Positions 25,549 to 34,360 of a stretch of 47,793 bases of DNA are shown in pieces (position 1 is the first letter of the stretch; each line of letters starts with the position of its first letter). The notes beneath the pieces were generated by a model that saw only the letters and a program-made list of their open reading frames with translations, ran no database searches and was not told the origin of the DNA. The position numbers and the translations under genes were made by a program. The DNA lies in NCBI RefSeq assembly GCF_008630065.1, contig NZ_VWPL01000025.1:1-47793 (forward strand), in the 5' to 3' direction. Source of the stretch: Blastochloris sulfoviridis. GTDB lineage: Bacteria > Pseudomonadota > Alphaproteobacteria > Rhizobiales > Xanthobacteraceae.

Positions 25549-28500
25549 TCACCCGAGGGCCGCGCGCAGCGCCGCGCCGAGCCGCCGGCGCTCGTCGTCC
25601 GGGCGATGGTACCAGGCGTGGGAGGACACGCGATGGACGACGGGGATCGCGCGCCGCAGCACGTCTGGGCGCCAGATCTCGCGCGCCCTGGCTCGCTCCA
25701 GCAGCCCGTGGCGGGGGGCGTCGCATTCGATGCCGATGCCGAACAGCCCCGTGCGCGGATCCTCGACCGCGAAGTCGAGCCCGAACGCATCGCCCTCGGC
25801 GGCGGGCACGGGGTCGTATCCGAGCTCGCGAAGATACGTTTCGATCGAATCGACGAAGCCGTCCCCGTCCTGAGCGGCGACGCCGTGGCGCGGGCTCGAC
25901 AGGCGCGGCGACAGGCGGGCCGCCGATCGCCGCGCCGCGTCGATGTCCCCGGCGCTCAGGCGCGCCGCGTAGTCGAGATAGGCCTGCAGATAGTCGCGAG
26001 GCTTGCCGGGCGCCCGCCCGCTTGCGAGCCAGTCCGAGACGTCGCCCACCGGCATCGAGGTGATCAGCACGACCTTCGCGCGCGCACGCGTGACCGCGAC
26101 ATTCAGCCGGCGCTCGCCGCCGGCCTGGCCGAGCACGCCGAAGTTCCGGCGGAAGGCGCCGTGGCGGTCGCGGCCGAACGTCGTCGAGAACACGATCACA
26201 TCGCGTTCGTCCCCTTGGACGTTCTCGACGTTCTTGACAAAGAAGCCCATGTCCTCGCGGTTCTGGGTGCGGTCGCGCTCCCGCCGGTAGGCTTGCAGGA
26301 AGCCGGGGTCGGCCTCCGCCCGCTTTTCGAGAAGATCCTCGATCAGGTCGGCCTGCTTGCGATTGAACGTCACCACGCCGATGCTCGGCGGCTCATCCGG
26401 CGCAGCCCAGGTCTCGGCGAGCCACGCGACGACGCGCTCGGCCTCGGCCACGTTGGTCTGGCCCTCGTACACCCCGTCGGCCCTTATCACCTCGACGGGG
26501 CGCACGCGCCGAACCTCGGCCTCGGGGTGGCGCGCTGGGACGCTCAGGTCGCCCTTGTAGAACGCCGCGTTCGAATAGCCGATCAGCTCCCGGTACTTCG
26601 AGCGGTAATGGATTTGGAGGATTGCCGTCGGGAGCACGCCACGTGCGAGCTGCAGCAGGTCCGGGCAGTCCTTGACCTCGCGGCGGTTCCAGCTCTCCTC
26701 CTGCGCCTCGCGCTCGGCCGCGGTGAGGCCTTCATCAAGCCCGTCGATCTCCGCGCCGTCGTCCTCGTCGTCGTCGATGCGCCCGGAAAAGAAGCTCGTG
26801 GGCGGCATCTGCTTCTCGTCCCCGGCCACGAGGATGCGCTTTGCGCGGAACAGCGAGGGCATCGCGTGCTCCACCGGCATCTGCGAGGCCTCGTCGTACA
26901 CGACCAGATCGAAGAGCCCCGCCTTCAGCGGCAGCACGCGGCTCACGACGTCCGGGTTCATCAGCCAGATCGGGCGCAGCCGCATCAGGCCGAGGTCCGC
27001 GCCCTCGTCGAGGATCTGACGCAGCCGGCGCGCCCGCGGTCCCCGAAGCCGCGTGATGCCGTCCCAGGCCAGGATGCTGCCGAGCCGGGCAGGATCAAGG
27101 TCATGCCTGAGAAGCTCCCTGTTGATGGTCCGGAACTCGCGGTCGAGCGCGGCGAGAACCTCGATCTTCCGTGCGATCTCCTCGCGCTCGAACAGAAGGT
27201 CGGGACGCGCGGCCTCCAGGCGGCCCTTCCAGGCCAGCAGCGCTTCGCGCTGCAGCGTGCGCCTGACAACCCCATCGAGGTCCGAAGGGGCGAGCGCACG
27301 CAGCGCCGCCTCCTTCGGCCGCAGCACCCGGAACACCTGGAGCACGTCGGCGTCGAGGCCTGCCGCGCGGGTCCGGAAGCGTTGATAGGCCTCAAGCGAG
27401 CCCAAGGCGCCAACCACGCTGGCCAAGCTGTCGGTCGAGTCCTCGTTGCGCTGGATGCGGCGCTGCATCTCCTCCAGCCATGACGGCGAAAACCAGGATT
27501 CCAACGCGACGAGCGCCGTGCCGCTTCGTGCGCGCGCCGCATGCCTTGCGAAGGCCGTCTCGAAGGCGTGGCGCAGCGCAACGAAACCGCCCGGCGTTCC
27601 CGCCCGTGCGACCGCCGTGGCCGCTTCCGGGCGTGGGCAGGCCAGAACCGCCTCGGCCACGGGCGCAACCTGGCGAAGCGTGCCCAGGATGGCCGCAGCG
27701 TCGCGCGCGAGCGCGGCGAGGGCCGGCGGCTGCTCGGGGCTGGCAAGCCGCAGCGTCGCGCGCACCTCTTCGACCTGCGCCCTGAGGGGGCGCAGGTTCC
27801 GCTCCAGGCCGAGCGCGTCGCGCAGCCGCGCCATGCGAGTGTCGTCGGTGGCGTCGCCAAGTCCGGCGAGGAAGGTTCTGCAGCGGCGCCGGGCGCTCCA
27901 ACGGGCGGGGTTCAACCGGCCGAAAAAGGACGCCGGGGCGGCCGCGCGGTGGGCGGCGGCGTACAGGGCCTGCAGCGCGGCAGGCGCCAGGGCTGCCGCG
28001 GGCGCGAACAGGGCCGCGTCGTGGTGGGCGGGGTCGAGCGCCCGAAGCTCCGCCTCGACCGTCTCCAGCGTCCGGATCGCCTCGATCCCCGGGGCCTTGC
28101 CGTCGAGGTTGGGCCGGAAGAGGTCCAACCAGGCCGCAAGACCCTGCCGGGTCAGGTCCGGCATGCCTTCGAGCATCGCTCCGTTCGCGGCGAGCCAGGC
28201 CGCGTGCGCCTCGGGCTCATCGACGTCGAAAGCGCCGGTCGTTGCAGCAAGGCCGTCGCGGCGGGCGACCTCGGCCTTGATGAACGCCGAAAGATCGGCC
28301 TTGAAGGCCTGGGCGACCGAGGCGTCGGCCGAAAACGGGCGGAGCACCTCAAGCGGGCTGTCCTCGAACGCGGCGTCGAGCCAAAGGCGCGCGAGCGAGG
28401 AGCAGACCTCTTCGATGGCGGCCATCCGGCCGCGGCCAAGCGCCTGAAACAGGGGCCGCAACCCCGGTGCGTCGACGACGGTGCCCTGGGCTTCCAGACC

Positions 28501-31500
28501 GATGAGCGCAGCGAGAAGATCCCGGTAGCTGAGGCCGGTGATGTCGTCCACGAGGTGGAACGCCTGATGGTGCCGGTCGATCTCGCCTTCCAGGGTCTCG
28601 ATGCGCGCCGCCGCGTCCTCCCGCTGGCGCTTCAGGCCGGCAACCCGGACGGCGGATGCGGCCCGGGCCGCCCCGAGCTGATCACGGAGCGCCCGGACGA
28701 TCGCCTCCCGGTCCCGGTTGGCGTCGACGACGTGGAAGAGCCGGTCGCCAAGGCCCTCGGCATCGAGCCGCTTCTGCACCACCTTCAGGGCGGCCTGCTT
28801 CTGGCACACGACCAGAACGGTCTCGCCGCGCCCGATCGCGTCGGCGACCACATTGACGATGGTCTGGCTCTTGCCGGTGCCCGGCGGGCCCTCGACGAGA
28901 AGGCCCGGCGCCGCGCGCCCGCGCAGAATCGCGGCGTCCTGGGAGGGATCGCTCTCGACGATGACGAAGCGGTCGCGCTCACGGACAGGCGCGAGCGGCT
29001 GAGGCACCGGCGGTTCCGGCGCGATCCGCAGGGCGGCGTCGAGCCCGGTGCCGGTGGGCGGCATGCGGGCCATCTGGCGAAGGTCTGCAGCGACCGACTG
29101 CCCGGTGAACTCCGCGTTGAAGAGCGCAGCGGCGCAGACCAGTTCGAACGTTCCGGGCGGCACCTTGGCGTCCTTGGATGGCAGGCGATCGAGTTCGCGG
29201 GAGCGGGGCGCCGCCAGCACGCCGAACGCGTCGATCACCTCGCCGACCCGAAGCGACGCGCGTCCCAGAAGCTCGTTCCGCGCCGCTTGCCATGTCTGGA
29301 ATGCGCCTGCGCCCAGGATGCCCTCGAGCGCCGGATTCAGGCGAACCTCCTCCCGCTCGCCATCGAAGGCGATCGTCGCGGCGCTCGCGCCGACCGGCAA
29401 CTTGATGTCGACCGGCCACAGCAGCACGGGCGCCACGCGCGGGCGCGCCTCTCGTTCCCCGTCCACCCTGCCGCCGTCGCGCACGACCAGGAACGGAAAG
29501 CCCAGCGTGCGGCCGTCGAGGCCGGTGTCCCGCCGGAAGGTTTCGGCATGGTTGATGAGGCGGCGAAACCGGCTCTCGCGGTTCTCGTCCGCGAGATAGC
29601 CGGCGGGGTCGAGTGGCACGGGCACCTCCGCCCGCGACAGGATGTGGTTGAGGAGCGCCTCGGCCGGGCGGAGGGCCGTGCCGAGTTCGAACAGATCGAC
29701 GCGCGGCGTCGTCTTGCCGATGGTGAAGCGGGCTAGCGGCCCGCGCGACACGGTGCCCGACACCCGCTTTTCCAAATGGGCGAGAAGTGTGGCGACGTAC
29801 TGCTGCTTCGGCGGCTCCCTCCAGGCGTCGGCGGGCACCGTGAGGAGGAGGATGACGGCGCGCGGGAGCGGCAGGCGGCGCTCGACGCGGAAGATGTCAG
29901 CCCACTCGTCGATGCGCGGGATGCCGCAGCGGGCGAAGTTCGCGGTGCGCCCATCGACGAGGCCGAAGATCTCGCGGCGCGGGCGCACGAGAAGCGCGGA
30001 AGCTGCAGGCGCATCGAACGCGACGCCCATCCCGGCGGCCAGCTCCCCGGCGGTGGACACGAGGTTCGCGATCGGCAGGAACTGGCCGGTCGCTGCTCCG
30101 ACGAGAATGATCAGGTCCTCGTCCGACAGCCGTCCGCGTTCCACGATGGATGCCAGCCCGGCGTGGTCGGTGTCCGGGAAGACCTGCCGGATCGCATCCC
30201 TCTCGGCTTCGAGATTGGCGCGGGAGGACGCCAGCATCGCCACCCGCACGCGCTCCTCGTCGAGCACGATGTCCAGGATTTTGGCGCGCTCGCGGACGGC
30301 TTCCGCGCGCGCCCGCAGGCGCACGAGCCACGGCTCCCGCTCCATGCGCTCCAGGTGGTGCGTGACCTCGCCGGTGATGATGTCGTAGCCTTCGGCCGGG
30401 TGGGCGAGCAGCCAGGCGGGCGTGACGATCTCGCCACGCACGGTAAGCGGCAGCGCCGGGTTCAGGGCGAGCAGCGCCAGCGCGTGACGGAAATCCTCGG
30501 CAAGTCGCTCGTCCGCGCCGATCCGCCTGACGAGCGAGACACGCTTGGGATCGAACCTGCACGCCTCCAGCCATGTCGCCACGGCGCCCCGCAGCAGAAG
30601 GTCGCGCGCGGCGTCCCAATTCCCGGCTTCCGCCGCAGCCAATGCGAAGGCATCCGGCCTTGTGTAGACGCGCCCCGCCAGGGCCAGGCCCGGTCCGGCG
30701 GGTTCGGCATCCGTGGCCGGCGAATCGGGTGCCTCGACGGCCTCCCCATCCAGCCACGCGCGAACCTGGGCGGCCGACCAGCGCTTGAGCGGATCGCGCG
30801 CCAGGAGGCCGCGCAGCAGAAGCCGGACGTCGGGATCGAGATCCTCCGGCAGCGGCACGCCGCGGGTGACGACGTGAAGCCGGAACGCCTGATCATCGAC
30901 GCCGTCGAAGCAGCGGCCGGCCGTCGCCTGCTCCAGGACGATCATGCCGAGCGACCACCAGTCGGAGGCGGCGCTCACCGCGCCGACGATCGCCTCGGGG
31001 GCCGAGTAGCGCGTCAATTCGAGCGGCGCCACGGATTCGAGGTCGAAGTCCGACAGGCGCGCCGAGCCGAAGCTCGTGACCAGGAGGTCGAGCGGCTCGG
31101 CCGTTCGCACGCACACAGTTCGCGGATTGATGTCGCGGTGGCGTAGCCCGACCTCGGCGAAGCCCGCGAGGGCGCGGCCGAGCTCATCGACGATCCGCCG
31201 CAGCCTCGCCGGATCGGTGGAGCCCGCAAATCCGGCATCCGCCAGCGTGCCGCCGGCGATGAGCTCGGTCACCTCATAGGCCCGCCCGTCATGGCGGCCG
31301 GTCTCGATCAGCTCCGGAATATGGTCGAGCGGCATGCGCCGAAGGACGTCGTGCACCGTCGGGTCGGGCTCGGCACCAAGCTGGTAGAGGGTCGCCAGCA
31401 CCATGCGGCCGTCCGGCCCGCGGGCCTCGAAGCACGCATAGGGCGGCTCGGCGAGCGCGGCCGGCCGGCGCCGCAGCAGGCTCCACCCGGCGATGGCGCC

Positions 31501-31833
31501 GAGCGGCGCCTCGTCCGCGGCGTCATCGGCCAGATCATCGGCCGGGGCGGCGGCAGGAGCTGGGTCGGCGCCACATGCGAGGCAGATCTCGTCCCCGGCG
31601 TCCATGACGTGGCCGTTGACGCATCGCCTGAGTGCGGCCGCAAGGCCAGCCGGTACGGCCGGAGGGACGGGTGTCTCCTCGACGGGCGTTCCTTTCTCGC
31701 GGATCGCCTCGCTCGCCAGCGGCCACTGGCACGGCGCGCCGTGGTGGAGGTTGTCGCAGAACAGCTCGGAGACCTGCCGATCTGAGCCGCAGTTTGGGCA
31801 GCGGCGAACCAGCAACCTGGGTTGGGTCGTCAT
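25549..31833 (-). CDS. Zinc-ribbon / pseudokinase / SF1 helicase / Vsr-like nuclease fusion
   Basis: This 2094-residue protein has four parts. (1) Residues 1-90 hold two Cys-rich zinc-ribbon candidates (C12xxC15, and C71, C84, C87 with His75). (2) Residues about 118-365 are kinase-like: APE 278-280 and DWWSLG 291-296 are kept. The catalytic loop reads HRDINPRT (232-239), lacking Lys and Asn, the DFG site is SFG (254-256), and no VAIK lysine is seen, so it is probably a pseudokinase. (3) An SF1 helicase of the COG1112 type: Walker A GPPGTGKS (982-989), DEAS near 1645, GDEKQMPP near 1671 and VAVTRARAK near 1912, with a long helical insert between motifs I and II. (4) A C-terminal Vsr/MTES_1575-like nuclease with GLDFAV, GIECDAPRHG and VHRVSSHAW. 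Its start overlaps the radical-SAM stop by four bases. Confidence 0.88.
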   Translation of the reverse strand: MTTQPRLLVRRCPNCGSDRQVSELFCDNLHHGAPCQWPLASEAIREKGTPVEETPVPPAVPAGLAAALRRCVNGHVMDAGDEICLACGADPAPAAAPADDLADDAADEAPLGAIAGWSLLRRRPAALAEPPYACFEARGPDGRMVLATLYQLGAEPDPTVHDVLRRMPLDHIPELIETGRHDGRAYEVTELIAGGTLADAGFAGSTDPARLRRIVDELGRALAGFAEVGLRHRDINPRTVCVRTAEPLDLLVTSFGSARLSDFDLESVAPLELTRYSAPEAIVGAVSAASDWWSLGMIVLEQATAGRCFDGVDDQAFRLHVVTRGVPLPEDLDPDVRLLLRGLLARDPLKRWSAAQVRAWLDGEAVEAPDSPATDAEPAGPGLALAGRVYTRPDAFALAAAEAGNWDAARDLLLRGAVATWLEACRFDPKRVSLVRRIGADERLAEDFRHALALLALNPALPLTVRGEIVTPAWLLAHPAEGYDIITGEVTHHLERMEREPWLVRLRARAEAVRERAKILDIVLDEERVRVAMLASSRANLEAERDAIRQVFPDTDHAGLASIVERGRLSDEDLIILVGAATGQFLPIANLVSTAGELAAGMGVAFDAPAASALLVRPRREIFGLVDGRTANFARCGIPRIDEWADIFRVERRLPLPRAVILLLTVPADAWREPPKQQYVATLLAHLEKRVSGTVSRGPLARFTIGKTTPRVDLFELGTALRPAEALLNHILSRAEVPVPLDPAGYLADENRESRFRRLINHAETFRRDTGLDGRTLGFPFLVVRDGGRVDGEREARPRVAPVLLWPVDIKLPVGASAATIAFDGEREEVRLNPALEGILGAGAFQTWQAARNELLGRASLRVGEVIDAFGVLAAPRSRELDRLPSKDAKVPPGTFELVCAAALFNAEFTGQSVAADLRQMARMPPTGTGLDAALRIAPEPPVPQPLAPVRERDRFVIVESDPSQDAAILRGRAAPGLLVEGPPGTGKSQTIVNVVADAIGRGETVLVVCQKQAALKVVQKRLDAEGLGDRLFHVVDANRDREAIVRALRDQLGAARAASAVRVAGLKRQREDAAARIETLEGEIDRHHQAFHLVDDITGLSYRDLLAALIGLEAQGTVVDAPGLRPLFQALGRGRMAAIEEVCSSLARLWLDAAFEDSPLEVLRPFSADASVAQAFKADLSAFIKAEVARRDGLAATTGAFDVDEPEAHAAWLAANGAMLEGMPDLTRQGLAAWLDLFRPNLDGKAPGIEAIRTLETVEAELRALDPAHHDAALFAPAAALAPAALQALYAAAHRAAAPASFFGRLNPARWSARRRCRTFLAGLGDATDDTRMARLRDALGLERNLRPLRAQVEEVRATLRLASPEQPPALAALARDAAAILGTLRQVAPVAEAVLACPRPEAATAVARAGTPGGFVALRHAFETAFARHAARARSGTALVALESWFSPSWLEEMQRRIQRNEDSTDSLASVVGALGSLEAYQRFRTRAAGLDADVLQVFRVLRPKEAALRALAPSDLDGVVRRTLQREALLAWKGRLEAARPDLLFEREEIARKIEVLAALDREFRTINRELLRHDLDPARLGSILAWDGITRLRGPRARRLRQILDEGADLGLMRLRPIWLMNPDVVSRVLPLKAGLFDLVVYDEASQMPVEHAMPSLFRAKRILVAGDEKQMPPTSFFSGRIDDDEDDGAEIDGLDEGLTAAEREAQEESWNRREVKDCPDLLQLARGVLPTAILQIHYRSKYRELIGYSNAAFYKGDLSVPARHPEAEVRRVRPVEVIRADGVYEGQTNVAEAERVVAWLAETWAAPDEPPSIGVVTFNRKQADLIEDLLEKRAEADPGFLQAYRRERDRTQNREDMGFFVKNVENVQGDERDVIVFSTTFGRDRHGAFRRNFGVLGQAGGERRLNVAVTRARAKVVLITSMPVGDVSDWLASGRAPGKPRDYLQAYLDYAARLSAGDIDAARRSAARLSPRLSSPRHGVAAQDGDGFVDSIETYLRELGYDPVPAAEGDAFGLDFAVEDPRTGLFGIGIECDAPRHGLLERARAREIWRPDVLRRAIPVVHRVSSHAWYHRPDDERRRLGAALRAALG

Positions 31834-32477
31834 GGCGTGTGGCGTGCGTCCTCGGTGGTGGCGGCGCGATGCCCGGCGTCCGCCAGGATTCTGGCGAGGC
31901 GGCGCATGTCGCCGCGGCGCGGAATCCCGGCAAGGAACACGTCACCGGTTTGGTCGTCGAACATCACCTCGAGCGTATCGGTTCGACCCTTGGCAAGAAC
32001 ATCCGGGCCGTAGCGGGACTGGCCGAGAGCCGTGCGAGGGATGAGGCGCTGGTTGTCGCTGCCGCGCAGGGCCAGCGTCTGGCCGGAGCCGGCGTCGAAC
32101 GGGCCGGCGACGAGGACGTCGAGGAGTCCATCGAAGCGGTCGAGGGGAAGCGCCTCCAGCGGATAGCCCGAGTAGACGAGGATATCGCCGGCGTGGCGGG
32201 CCCGCAGGGCCATCAGCAGCAGCCGGAGCGCGTCCGGCTGGTCGAACGGTTCGCCGCCGGAGACCGTGATCCCATCGGCCGCGTGCAGCCAGGGGTCGAG
32301 GGCGGCCAGCACCGCCTCCACGGTGGTCTTCCCCGGGCGGGGATCCCAGGTGTCCATCGAGATGCAGCCGGTGCAGCGGATCGAGCATCCCTGGACCCAG
32401 ATTCCGATGCGCGCGCCAAAACCAAGCGTGCGAACGGGAAAGTGGATCCGCGACAGGTGCAGCGCCCCCGCAGTCAT
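31830..32477 (-). CDS. Radical-SAM 4Fe-4S protein (NrdG/activase-like)
   Basis: This 215-residue protein resembles small glycyl-radical activases such as NrdG. WVQGCSIRCTGC (27-38) supplies the CxxxCxxC cluster motif (Cys31, Cys35, Cys38), and SGGEPFDQ (73-80) is the GGE SAM-binding motif. The C-terminal third (LEVMFDDQTGDVFLAGIP) is an extra domain not found in NrdG. No ribonucleotide reductase or glycyl-radical partner is nearby; instead the gene is overlapped by four bases on both sides, by the AAA+ gene upstream and the helicase gene downstream. A role in making or controlling a modification in this system is inference only. The protein is intact. Confidence 0.88.
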   Translation of the reverse strand: MTAGALHLSRIHFPVRTLGFGARIGIWVQGCSIRCTGCISMDTWDPRPGKTTVEAVLAALDPWLHAADGITVSGGEPFDQPDALRLLLMALRARHAGDILVYSGYPLEALPLDRFDGLLDVLVAGPFDAGSGQTLALRGSDNQRLIPRTALGQSRYGPDVLAKGRTDTLEVMFDDQTGDVFLAGIPRRGDMRRLARILADAGHRAATTEDARHTP

Positions 32478-34360
32478 GCCGCAACGGCTCCGCCGCCCGT
32501 CTCCTTGGAGAGCCGCAGCGTCGTCACGCCGGTCTCGTCCGGCTCCAGGCCCGTCACCAGCCAGCGCTCGCCGGCCTCGGCCTCGGCGTCGAACAGCGCC
32601 CGCGCGAGCGGGTTCACGAGATGCGCCTCGACCTTGTTGCGGATGCCTCGGCCGCCATTCGAAAGATCGGCCAGGCTGAGTTCGGCCAGACGCGCACGGG
32701 CCTCCTCGGTCAGCGTCACCTCGATTCCCTGGGTCGCCTCGACATCGCGGAGGATGCCGCCAGCCATGCTTTCGAGAATCTCCGCCGCGACCCCGGCGCG
32801 GATGAAGTCGAACACCAGCACATTGTCGCCGATCCGGTTCAGAATCTCGGGCCGGTTCAGCACCGTCTTGAAGTATCGCTCGATCTCGGCGCGCACGCGC
32901 GCCTGAACAACCGGAAAGGGATCGTCGGGCAGGATGTTAGGGACGCGGGTCCCGTCCGCCTCAAGGCGGTAAATTCCCAGGTTGGACGTGAACACGATGA
33001 GGGCTTCCGAGAAATAGACCCGGTCGCCGCGCCCCGAGGTCAGCACGCCGTCGTCGAGAATCTGCAGGAACTTGTCGAGAATGCGCGGATGCGCCTTCTC
33101 GATCTCGTCGAACAGCACGACACAGAATGGCTTCTCGCGGATCGCATTCGTGAGCTCGCCGCCGACGTCATAGCCCACATATCCTGGCGGCGCGCCGATC
33201 AGCCGCTGATCGGAATGCTCGGCCGAAAACTCCGACATGTCGAAGCGGATATAGGCCGTGTCGTCGCCGAACAGCAGGCTGGTCAGGGTCTTGGCGAGTT
33301 CCGTCTTACCGACGCCGGTGGGGCCGGCAAGGAAGGCGACCCCGCGCGGCCGGCTGCCGCGCCGCGGCGCGCCAACGCCGGTGACGGCGCGCTTCACGAT
33401 GTCGAGCACGTGGGTTGCCGCATGGTCCTGACCCTTGACGCGCGCCTGAATGAACGCGGCGCCGCGCCGGATCTTCTCCCGGTCGATGCGGGCCCATGGA
33501 TCTTCGGTCACGCCAACCTTGTACCGGCGGACGGCGTCGGCGACGCGCGACAGGCTCAGCCCTTCCGAGCGGCCGAGTTGAATGATCGCCGACAGATCGA
33601 CCAGCAGCAGGCCCTCGGTCTGCTCGACGAGGGCGGACAGCGCCTCGCCGAATTCCGCGGGGCTGGCCTCCCGCGCGCCGTCCAGACCGCGCAACAACGT
33701 CGAGGCGAGCTGCCGCCGGATGCGGTGATCGGGCCTGGCGACCGGGATGTGGCGGATGCGTGGATTGTCGACGACAAGCCAGTCCGGCAGGTCGCCCTCC
33801 TTGTCCACGATCCACACCACCGTGTTGAAGAACGGTCGCGGCGGCGTGCCGTGCGGCCGCGGACGAACCTGGTGCGACAGCACGAGGGCGCGGGTGAACG
33901 CCTGATGCTCGGGGTTTGTGAGGACGTCGTTCCGCACGATAAGACGGGAGGCGAAGTCGGCGATCACCGCGACCGGACCATCGGAAATCGCCGTACCGCC
34001 GACGACGCGCTGCAGGGTCTCCGAGAACAGATCGAGGCCCGCCGCGGCTGCGCCGTCGCTTCCTGCTGTGAGGCCGAACTGCGCCAGCAGGCCGGCGCCG
34101 GCTGACGGCGAGTCGCCGGGCCGAGCAAGCACCCGGAACCCGGTCACGGGGTCATAGGCCAGAATCTGCGCGAACCCGGCGGCCCGCAGTTCCGACGCCA
34201 GGGCCGAGGTGAGCGGAACGGCAGCGACCGTATCCGCGCCCACTTCGGCGAACTGAAGATCGCGCACATTGCCGGAGAGCACGAACTGGGGCTTGAGCGG
34301 CAGGAAGCGACGCAGATCGCGCATCCATCGCGGCCGCTCGAACGCGCGCGTTTCGGACAT
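32474..34360 (-). CDS. AAA+ ATPase with a ClpB/ClpA-type D2 module
   Basis: This 628-residue protein opens the operon. Its C-terminal half matches the second AAA+ module of Clp unfoldases: Walker A GPTGVGKT (346-353), pore loop PPGYVGYD (391-398), Walker B VVLFDEIEKAHP (414-425), sensor-type VFTSNLG, and a D2-small domain near the end (GGRGIRNKV). The N-terminal half (about 1-300) has DLRRFLPLKPQFVLSGNV and a segment IVDKEGDLPDWLVVDNP that looks like a degenerate AAA+ domain with no Walker A. It lacks the Clp N-domain and the ClpP-binding loop. GGAAGAG precedes ATG 34360; the stop overlaps the radical-SAM start (ATGA). It probably remodels a protein substrate of the system. Confidence 0.9.
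   Translation of the reverse strand: MSETRAFERPRWMRDLRRFLPLKPQFVLSGNVRDLQFAEVGADTVAAVPLTSALASELRAAGFAQILAYDPVTGFRVLARPGDSPSAGAGLLAQFGLTAGSDGAAAAGLDLFSETLQRVVGGTAISDGPVAVIADFASRLIVRNDVLTNPEHQAFTRALVLSHQVRPRPHGTPPRPFFNTVVWIVDKEGDLPDWLVVDNPRIRHIPVARPDHRIRRQLASTLLRGLDGAREASPAEFGEALSALVEQTEGLLLVDLSAIIQLGRSEGLSLSRVADAVRRYKVGVTEDPWARIDREKIRRGAAFIQARVKGQDHAATHVLDIVKRAVTGVGAPRRGSRPRGVAFLAGPTGVGKTELAKTLTSLLFGDDTAYIRFDMSEFSAEHSDQRLIGAPPGYVGYDVGGELTNAIREKPFCVVLFDEIEKAHPRILDKFLQILDDGVLTSGRGDRVYFSEALIVFTSNLGIYRLEADGTRVPNILPDDPFPVVQARVRAEIERYFKTVLNRPEILNRIGDNVLVFDFIRAGVAAEILESMAGGILRDVEATQGIEVTLTEEARARLAELSLADLSNGGRGIRNKVEAHLVNPLARALFDAEAEAGERWLVTGLEPDETGVTTLRLSKETGGGAVAA

Noticed and set aside
25549-31833. 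Calling the large protein an active serine/threonine kinase
   Set aside because: The catalytic Lys, Asn and DFG Asp are missing from the kinase-like domain.
25549-31833. Calling the operon a Mokosh system
   Set aside because: No phospholipase-D nuclease partner or domain is present, and the AAA+ and radical-SAM genes are not part of Mokosh; only the general helicase architecture is similar.
31830-32477. Anaerobic ribonucleotide reductase activase (nrdG) with a housekeeping role
   Set aside because: No nrdD is nearby and the gene is locked into the AAA+/helicase operon by overlaps, so the plain nrdG call was not used.
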